From Bacteroidaceae bacterium (GTDB lineage Bacteria > Bacteroidota > Bacteroidia > Bacteroidales > Bacteroidaceae): a stretch of 61,841 bases of DNA. A program made the position numbers and the translations under genes. The notes under the pieces were generated by a model. The model saw only the letters and a program-made list of their open reading frames with translations. It was not told where the DNA came from and ran no database searches. The stretch is from NCBI GenBank assembly GCA_024401305.1, contig JAKSLI010000013.1, positions 1 to 61,841 of the forward strand. Direction: 5' to 3'. Positions 56,406 through 61,841 of the stretch are shown here, piece by piece. Within the stretch, counting starts at the first letter, position 1; the number at the start of each line of letters is the position of its first letter.

Positions 56406-57113
56406 TCATCGTACTCCCCACTCCAAACCTTCAAACCAATTCTGTTTCCTGTAGTCTTCCAGTTTTTCCTTGTGGAGTTTATGCAAGGCAAGTACCTCTT
56501 CCGACGGGTTTACAGGCGACCAATTGCATGCGCCGGCAAGTATGGTGGCAAGCATGATGCATTGATCTTCAGTGAGTTTTGCAGCCGATACGCCGAAATA
56601 TTCCTTTGCAGCAGCCTCAATGCCATAGATGTTTTCGCCCATTTCTATGGAATTAAGGTAAACTTCCATCTGGTATTCCTTGCTCCAAATGGCGTTGACG
56701 AGTACCGTGAAATAAGCTTCTACGGCTTTGCGAGCCCATGTGCGGTCTGGCCAAAGGAACACATTCTTCACCATCTGTTGCGTTATGGAACTGCCGCCAC
56801 GAATGGGGCGTTTGCCAGCTTTGTTATGTTCCCATGCCATTATTATGCCGCCGTAGTTGAAGCCGTTGTGGCGAAGAAATGTGTTGTCTTCCACTGTAAT
56901 CACAGCTTCTATAAGGTTTCTTGGCATTTTGCTGATGGGAATATACTGATGCTTGTAGTCGGTCGGTTTGCCTTCTTCTTGATATTGCCTCTGGCGAATC
57001 AGCATATACGAGGTTTTGTCAACCTGTATGAACCGAAAAGCTACAACCGGTGCAAGCGTCAACAAAATGAAGACGCCTACCGTGAGGAGCAATATCTTTC
57101 TACGCTTCAGCAT
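56406..57113 (-). CDS. mtgA: Monofunctional peptidoglycan glycosyltransferase
   Basis: 235 aa. One N-terminal membrane helix (ILLLTVGVFILLTLAPVVAF) is followed by the GT51 domain: VEDNTFLRHNGFN with the catalytic Glu, RGGSSITQQMVKN, and YLNSIEMGENIYGIEAAAKEYFG. It polymerises lipid II into glycan strands without a transpeptidase domain; the length fits the monofunctional class. The Lnb-like gene ends 7 bp upstream in the transcript, and both act on the envelope. Confidence 0.93.
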   Translation of the reverse strand: MLKRRKILLLTVGVFILLTLAPVVAFRFIQVDKTSYMLIRQRQYQEEGKPTDYKHQYIPISKMPRNLIEAVITVEDNTFLRHNGFNYGGIIMAWEHNKAGKRPIRGGSSITQQMVKNVFLWPDRTWARKAVEAYFTVLVNAIWSKEYQMEVYLNSIEMGENIYGIEAAAKEYFGVSAAKLTEDQCIMLATILAGACNWSPVNPSEEVLALHKLHKEKLEDYRKQNWFEGLEWGVR

Positions 57114-57120
57114 TTTATCC

Positions 57121-58362
57121 TTATTTTGCGTTAGTCTCTACGGTCCAAATCTTCTTGTCGAAAGTTCGCATCATGCGGATAAGGAGGGCAATGCACACCT
57201 CCAAATATCCTTCTGGAGCGTTCTGAAGACCGAACGGAATGATGTCCTTGTTTACCAAGAGCACTGATGCAAGGACAAGGAAGAAGAATGTCTTGCAGAT
57301 GATAGGCGACTTCTTTCTTTTGAGTTCCTTGATTATTCTCCATAAGAGAACAAGCAGCAGTGGATTGAAAGTGAGGATAAGCAGATTGAAACTTACCGTT
57401 GGATGCTCTGAGAATATCATGAGGAAGAGTATGATACCCAGTATTCCGCAGATGGTAAGCAGAACGGTGTCGAGTATCCAGAAGTTCTTCTTTTTGAGGC
57501 GTTCGAAGATAGTAACGGCTGCTATCACTATCATGAGTACGCAACCGCAAGCGCCAGGGGTGAGTGGAAACTCCTTCTCGTAAGTAGGTTCGCCTTTCAA
57601 AATCCATTCGCTTGAACGCACAACGGCACGCTTATGACCTGCCGAATCAACGAACATCGCATTGGCAAAGTCGCGCTGCATGTTGGCTGGAAGGAACTGC
57701 TGGTCGGAACGAGAAGTAGGCTTGTCGGCATTAACGCCTATCACCATGTCTATTCCAAGGCGGCACCAAAGCTTCTGCTCATTGTTTGCGTGGATGATAT
57801 TGCGGAAAGTTACAGTGCTGTCTATCTGGTTGTTGTAGATAACCTTCTCCGGAATATTGTTGAAGATGATGTCACGAGGGCGTGTTGCGCAGTTGTCGAA
57901 GATGAAATTATAGCGGTACATGCAGTTCTCCGGCAAGCTGTTCAGATACAATGCTCTGAGTACACCGCCTTTTTCCTCTGGCGTGAGGTTTATTTCCTGC
58001 TGGAAAACGGTTGCTCCTTTTGCCGTAAACTCCTGTATAAACTGATTGAAAGGCACCATTCCCATAAGGTAATCGCACTTTCCGAACAGGAATCTGCCGA
58101 TGAAATTCGGCTGTTGGAAGTCGAAAAGTCCCCAGTTTGCAACAACATCATCTCCTGTATCAGGCATCTCCACACGAAGGGCAGAATGGCCATAGAGTGC
58201 CCAGACCTCATCGTAACCGCCGCAAGTGAGGAGCGAGATCTTTACGTTCGCAAACTTTGCAGCAGTGGAATCTGTCTCCGCCGCCTGCTGTTCTTGCGCA
58301 TTAATCGTCAATGTTGTGGCAAGGAAAGCCAGTAAGAATAATATTTTACGGTATAGTTTCAT
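57121..58362 (-). CDS. DUF4105 / Lnb-type envelope protein
   Basis: 413 aa with a signal peptide (cleavage near INAQ). The N-terminal domain shows the DUF4105 (Lnb_N) signature: LLTCGGYDEVWALYGHSALRV, VANWGLFDF, FGKCDYLMG and YNFIFDNCATRPRD, where His and Cys are the likely catalytic pair. Four C-terminal membrane helices follow from about residue 270. Lnb proteins have been shown to N-acylate lipoproteins in Bacteroides, an Lnt substitute, and this is consistent with the many lipoproteins in the window. Co-transcribed with mtgA. That it is the acyltransferase is inferred from the domain. Confidence 0.78.
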   Translation of the reverse strand: MKLYRKILFLLAFLATTLTINAQEQQAAETDSTAAKFANVKISLLTCGGYDEVWALYGHSALRVEMPDTGDDVVANWGLFDFQQPNFIGRFLFGKCDYLMGMVPFNQFIQEFTAKGATVFQQEINLTPEEKGGVLRALYLNSLPENCMYRYNFIFDNCATRPRDIIFNNIPEKVIYNNQIDSTVTFRNIIHANNEQKLWCRLGIDMVIGVNADKPTSRSDQQFLPANMQRDFANAMFVDSAGHKRAVVRSSEWILKGEPTYEKEFPLTPGACGCVLMIVIAAVTIFERLKKKNFWILDTVLLTICGILGIILFLMIFSEHPTVSFNLLILTFNPLLLVLLWRIIKELKRKKSPIICKTFFFLVLASVLLVNKDIIPFGLQNAPEGYLEVCIALLIRMMRTFDKKIWTVETNAK

Positions 58363-58482
58363 TTGAAAATTTCATCAATAAATTAAACTTATAAAACTTA
58401 TGTTCAAAGATAAGTATAATAAGTAAGATTTATTGATAGTTTGTACTCGTATATTTTTGTCAATAAATTAAACTTATAAGAC
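58363..58482. repeat. Palindromic CAATAAAT..ATTTATTG repeat at the 3' end of the BASS gene
   Basis: A unit of about 65 bp (58372-58437) starts TCAATAAATTAAACTTAT and ends AAGATTTATTGATA, so its ends are complementary; ACTTAT and ATAAGT inside also pair. A partial second unit (58459-58486) runs into the stop codon of the BASS gene. The same unit is upstream of the gene. Confidence 0.75.
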
Positions 58483-59439
58483 TTATGACGCATCGCTTCT
58501 TCTGTAGATTCCCGCCATAATCGTTCCACTGATGCTATGCCAAGCGCAGCTGATGGCGCAAGGGAGAAGGGCGAGAGGATTCGTGGCAAGGAAGAAGTTA
58601 GTGGCGAGGTTTGTGGCAAGTCCTGCGTTTTGCATGCCAACCTCAATGCTCAGTGTGCGGCGCTTCGCTGTATTGAACTTGAAGATTTTTGCCACGAAAT
58701 AGCCTAAGGCATAGCCGAGACTATTATGGCAGAACACGGCTCCCATCGTGATGATGAATAAGCAGAAACCTTCCTTTAGCAATGGATCGTGAACGCTTGT
58801 GATGACTCCGCCTACGATGCAAGCCAAGGCAATGACAGAGAACGCGGGCATAACAGCCTGAATCTTGCAGAACGACTCCTTGCTACCAAGCCAAACATTC
58901 AGTGAGAAACCTATCAGCACCGGTATCAGTGTTACGATGAGGATATTGACAAACATACCGACAGCATCCACATCTACACTTTGACCAGCAAACCAAAGCA
59001 CGAGAAGCGGTGTGACAACAGGGGCGAGTAGGGTAGAGATGGTGGTCATTCCGACGCTGTAAGCGATGTCGCCCTTGCACAGATAGCTCATGATATTGCT
59101 CGAAACACCACCTGGACAGCAGCCGACAAGTATGATACCGATGGAAATGTCGGTTGACAATCCGAAGATCTTGCATATCGAGAATGCTACGAGCGGCATT
59201 ATGGAGTACTGTGCGATAGTGCCGAGAAGCAGGTCGAACGGACGATGTGCAAGTGCCTTGAAGTCGGCTGTCGATAGTGTCAAGCCCATCGTGAGCATGA
59301 TGAAACCGAGAATGCTTGTCTGCACATAACCGCTAACCCAAGCGAATGTCTGGGGTACGAAGAATGTAAACACCGCTGTCAGCACGACAACAAGCGTGGC
59401 ATTCGATGATATTTTCTGTGATAATTCTGCTGGTGACAT
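58483..59439 (-). CDS. Bile acid:sodium symporter family (BASS) transporter
   Basis: 318 aa with nine or ten membrane helices. TMGLTLSTADFKAL and LVGCCPGGVSSNIMSYLCKGDIAYSVGMTTISTLLAPVVTP are the sodium-site and cross-over regions of the family, and EVGMQNAGLATNLA completes the second site. Members carry bile acids, pantoate or other organic anions with sodium. The substrate here is not predictable. Palindromic repeats of one family flank the gene on both sides, so it may have its own transcript ends. Confidence 0.9.
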   Translation of the reverse strand: MSPAELSQKISSNATLVVVLTAVFTFFVPQTFAWVSGYVQTSILGFIMLTMGLTLSTADFKALAHRPFDLLLGTIAQYSIMPLVAFSICKIFGLSTDISIGIILVGCCPGGVSSNIMSYLCKGDIAYSVGMTTISTLLAPVVTPLLVLWFAGQSVDVDAVGMFVNILIVTLIPVLIGFSLNVWLGSKESFCKIQAVMPAFSVIALACIVGGVITSVHDPLLKEGFCLFIITMGAVFCHNSLGYALGYFVAKIFKFNTAKRRTLSIEVGMQNAGLATNLATNFFLATNPLALLPCAISCAWHSISGTIMAGIYRRSDAS

Positions 59440-59670
59440 TGATTATAGGAATGCTTATATCAAAGATAAGTCCGATTTATTGATTGACTTATATTTTTAT
59501 CAATAAATAAAACTTATATGACTTATGTTCAAAGACAAGTATGATAAGTCAGATTTACTGATTGGCTTATGTTTTTATCAATAAATAAAACTTATATGAC
59601 TTATGTTCAAATATAAGTATGATAAGTCAGATTTATTGATAGTCTTAACCAATAAATTATATTTGTGATA
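59440..59670. repeat. 78-bp tandem units of the CAATAAAT palindrome repeat
   Basis: Two successive units (59494-59571 and 59572-59649) with few differences, plus a partial one before them. Each contains TTTTTATCAATAAATAAAAC, ACTTATGTTCAAA, AAGTATGATAAGTCAGATTTA and TTGAT. Unit number could vary by recombination. This is the whole spacer between the BASS gene and the small membrane protein gene. Confidence 0.8.
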
Positions 59671-59874
59671 TTATGAGCACTGCTGATATAAGAAGCCTAT
59701 GACTGCTGCTCCCACGGCTATGTGCCATATCCAATGTAAAACATAGATACCCAGACCGATATAAACGGCCCAGGCATACTTGTATTTCTTCTTTTCCTTA
59801 TCGTAGAATTTATCCTTTAGTTTCTGCTGAATCTTGGCGACCCAGCAGAAACAGATATTGTCAGGAAACTTCAT
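59671..59874 (-). CDS. Small membrane protein, 67 aa
   Basis: A charged amphipathic N-terminal part (KIQQKLKDKFYDKEKKKYKY) leads into one or two membrane helices (AWAVYIGLGIYVLHWIWHIAVGAAVIGFLY). It begins 3 bp after the MFS gene stop and is surely co-transcribed with it, perhaps as an accessory subunit. I know no family. The gene ends at the tandem repeat. Confidence 0.6.
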   Translation of the reverse strand: MKFPDNICFCWVAKIQQKLKDKFYDKEKKKYKYAWAVYIGLGIYVLHWIWHIAVGAAVIGFLYQQCS

Positions 59875-59877
59875 CAG

Positions 59878-61491
59878 TTACTTGATATTTGGCTCTTCAA
59901 GACCATAGCCCTTCTTCTTGTCAACAGCCTTGAGATAAAGGCCGATAAGGAATGCTGCGATACCGAGACAAGCAAGCATTACGAGAGCGTAGGTATAATC
60001 GAGCTTTGTCGGGTCTTCTACGCCAACATTTGTGCTGTCGAGAACCTTGCCGATAAGCATAGGGAAGAGCCAAAGACCGATGTTCTGAATCCAGAAAATC
60101 AAAGCATAGGCAGAACCGATGATTTTCTCGTCAACGAGCTTTGGAACTGATGGCCAAAGAGCTGCTGGAACGAGTGAGAAAGAGGCACCAAGAACGAGGA
60201 TTGTGATGTAAGCCACCATAATACCGCCCACAGCAGAGCCCTTGAACATTGGCAAGATGAAAGCGAATGTGAGGTGACAAAGGATGAGGAGCAATGAACC
60301 AATCATCAACATTGAAGCTGCCTTTCCCTTGTGGTCAACGTATGAACCGAGGATTGGAGTGATTGCAACAGCAAGGAGTGGGAATACTGCGAAGACTGTC
60401 TCGGCAGAACCGCGCTTGAAGCCCATGAAGCAATAAACTACGAGAGCTACGATAGCAATTGCCATAAGTCCGTATTTCTTTGCCTTTCCATTTGAGAAAT
60501 TGCTTGAGAAAGAACATGCAGCAACGAGAAGCATGATGAGATACTGAACGATGGTTACGGTGTTGCTTGCCCAGAAACCTTCGCCTGGAGTGAGTGTGAG
60601 GTTACACTGGAGCATGTTTACTGCATACTTCTGGAATGGGAAAATAGCAGAGTAATAAAGCACGCAGAGCAATGCCACGAGCCAGAAGCCCTGGCTTGAA
60701 AGGATAGCCCAGATGTCTGAAATCTTGAATGGATCGTCCTTTTCTTCAGCTTCGCCTGTCTGGGCATCAAGCTTCTTGTCCATGAAGAAATATACGATGC
60801 ACATCATGAGTGCGATACAGAGAAGAACAACACCAAAGGCTACTGAACGAGACACGCTAACCTCGCCACCGAGCTTTGCGAAGAAAGGTGAGAAAATCAT
60901 ACAAGTGGCAACACCGAGACGAGCGAGAGCCATCTCAGAACCCATTGCCAAAGCTGTTTCACGTCCCTTAAACCATTTCACGATACCACGGCTAACGGTA
61001 ATACCTGCCATCTCACAACCGCAACCGAAGATCATGAAGCCAACGGCTGCAAACTTTGCAGATGCTGGCATGCCAAGGTAGAATGGAGAGATGCCAAGTT
61101 CGTCGAAACCAGGGATGTAGTTGAGATTTTCTGTGAACCAAGTCTCAAGACCACTGCCAATGAAAGCGTCGCTGACAGCATAATACTTGATTAAACCACC
61201 AATAAGCATCACGGCACCAGAGAGAACGGCTGTGAAGCGAACGCCCATCTTGTCAAGGATGATACCTGCGAAGATGAGGAAAAATACGAATACGTTGAGG
61301 AATGTCTCAGCTCCCTGCATTGTACCGAAAGCGAGTGAGTCCCATCCGCGCTGAGACTGCATGAGGTCCTTGATTGGCGAGAGGATGTCCATGAAGATGT
61401 AAGAGCAGAACATCGCCAAGGCAAGCAAGAGAAGCGCTGTCCAACGCATTGCAGCGGAGTCGCGCAAAGTAGTCTTAATGTTTTCTGACAT
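59878..61491 (-). CDS. Major facilitator superfamily transporter
   Basis: 537 aa with 12 predicted membrane helices and a central loop (KKLDAQTGEAEEKDDPF) dividing two halves. The helix 2-3 loop has DKMGVRFT, a form of the GxxxDRxGRR signature, and SRGIVKWFKGRETALAMGSEMALARLG lies in helices 4-5. Size and the C-terminal VPAALWPSVPKLVDEKIIGSAYALIFWIQNIG resemble MFSD1-like transporters in Bacteroidota (dipeptide or nitrate/oxalate-type relatives). The substrate is unknown. A good promoter lies upstream. Confidence 0.88.
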   Translation of the reverse strand: MSENIKTTLRDSAAMRWTALLLLALAMFCSYIFMDILSPIKDLMQSQRGWDSLAFGTMQGAETFLNVFVFFLIFAGIILDKMGVRFTAVLSGAVMLIGGLIKYYAVSDAFIGSGLETWFTENLNYIPGFDELGISPFYLGMPASAKFAAVGFMIFGCGCEMAGITVSRGIVKWFKGRETALAMGSEMALARLGVATCMIFSPFFAKLGGEVSVSRSVAFGVVLLCIALMMCIVYFFMDKKLDAQTGEAEEKDDPFKISDIWAILSSQGFWLVALLCVLYYSAIFPFQKYAVNMLQCNLTLTPGEGFWASNTVTIVQYLIMLLVAACSFSSNFSNGKAKKYGLMAIAIVALVVYCFMGFKRGSAETVFAVFPLLAVAITPILGSYVDHKGKAASMLMIGSLLLILCHLTFAFILPMFKGSAVGGIMVAYITILVLGASFSLVPAALWPSVPKLVDEKIIGSAYALIFWIQNIGLWLFPMLIGKVLDSTNVGVEDPTKLDYTYALVMLACLGIAAFLIGLYLKAVDKKKGYGLEEPNIK

Positions 61492-61530
61492 TTTATTTTT
61501 GATTTTTAGTTATTGACGTATAATCGGCGA

Positions 61531-61562
61531 CAAAATTACTAAAAACATAGCAGACTACAAAA
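61531..61562 (-). promoter_or_regulatory. Promoter of the MFS transporter gene
   Basis: TAATTTTG on the minus strand (complement of 61531-61538) and TTTTG (complement of 61558-61562) with a 19-bp spacer match the Bacteroidota -7/-33 consensus. The leader is about 35 nt to ATG 61491. Confidence 0.75.
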
Positions 61563-61692
61563 TAAATTATTTATTTTTATTCTTGGGCGGAAAGTAACTT
61601 GGATAAGGTCAACGGGAAAGAACATCAAACATAGTCAAAGTTGCGATTTAACGAAAATACTACGAAAAAAATGCTCGCAACTCTCCACCTCT

Positions 61693-61773
61693 CCGCAAGT
61701 GCAGCGTAAGTTGCTGAAATATAATAGATTGCACTTGCGGATAGTTGCACAAACTCTCCGCAACTATCCGCAA
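61693..61773. repeat. Two overlapping, mutually exclusive hairpins near the window end
   Basis: CCGCAAGTGCA (61693-61703) is complementary to TGCACTTGCGG (61730-61740); TTGCGGATAGTTGC (61735-61748) is complementary to GCAACTATCCGCAA (61760-61773). Both use the TTGCGG at 61735-61740. ACTCTCCGCA is repeated directly (61752-61761, 61774-61783). The 350 bp from 61492 to the window end hold this structure, the MFS promoter and nothing coding that I can see. Confidence 0.65.
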
Positions 61774-61841
61774 ACTCTCCGCAGAGAAGTAAACGTCTCC
61801 GCGATGACGTCTTGTGTGTGTCTCTCTGATTTATTATCTTT

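Noticed and set aside
61693-61773. tRNA or other structured RNA gene
   Set aside because: No cloverleaf or T-loop motif is present; the structure is two simple competing stems.

Overview
The window looks like a chromosomal segment of a Bacteroidota anaerobe, most likely Prevotella or a close relative. The grounds are TAnnTTTG-type -7 promoter elements, starts without clear Shine-Dalgarno sequences, many secreted proteins and lipoproteins beginning MKK, DUF3575/DUF5119 envelope genes, and a C-terminal NGKK..K tail on several secreted proteins. I see no tRNA, rRNA, CRISPR array or prophage. The genus is an inference; no marker gene is present to fix it.

Layout. 1-5.2 kb: tail of an unknown gene, then a two-gene Type III restriction-modification system (mod, res). 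5.5-14.4 kb: a plus-strand envelope operon of six genes (DUF3575, DUF5119 lipoprotein, second DUF3575-like barrel, OmpA-like protein, large outer-membrane barrel, TPR protein). 14.5-29.3 kb: a long minus-strand run of secreted proteins and lipoproteins (M6 peptidase, YARHG protein, SH3-like proteins, many unknowns, a 5'-nucleotidase-like enzyme), interrupted by a GxxExxY nuclease-fold gene. 29.3-34.6 kb: a minus-strand unit with a 50-aa protein, a TMEM43-like membrane protein, LemA and two TPM-domain proteins. 35.2-40.1 kb: HAD hydrolase, tatA, tatC, a membrane Fe-S protein resembling a NapH-NapG fusion, and an aldo/keto reductase with a clear Tat lipoprotein signal. The last four look like an export system next to its own substrates. 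40.1-44.9 kb: a GH9 glycosidase carrying two repeat elements in frame, a shortened DUF2207 protein and a lipoprotein. 44.9-49.1 kb: a 1.5-kb noncoding stretch, a repeat-rich surface protein and a short peptide gene. 49.1-54.7 kb: an AAA ATPase and an iron-type alcohol dehydrogenase among repeats, then a flippase. 54.8-61.8 kb: glycosyltransferase, small secreted protein, mtgA, an Lnb/DUF4105 protein, a BASS transporter, a small membrane protein and an MFS transporter, all on the minus strand.

The most unusual content is repetitive DNA. (1) A roughly 250-bp MITE-like family (A) has inverted termini around GGTGTCCAGTT and target duplications of 10-13 bp. One copy is inserted in a second repeat family (B), whose other copy in the window preserves the empty site. 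(2) The two arms of family A also flank, with almost no spacer, the GxxExxY gene at 20055-20483, so that gene may belong to the parent element. (3) GC-rich REP/BIME-like palindromes and 7-9-bp iterated tracts lie both between genes and in frame inside at least four coding sequences, usually in linkers or tails. No similarity search was possible, so all family names rest on motifs, length and context.
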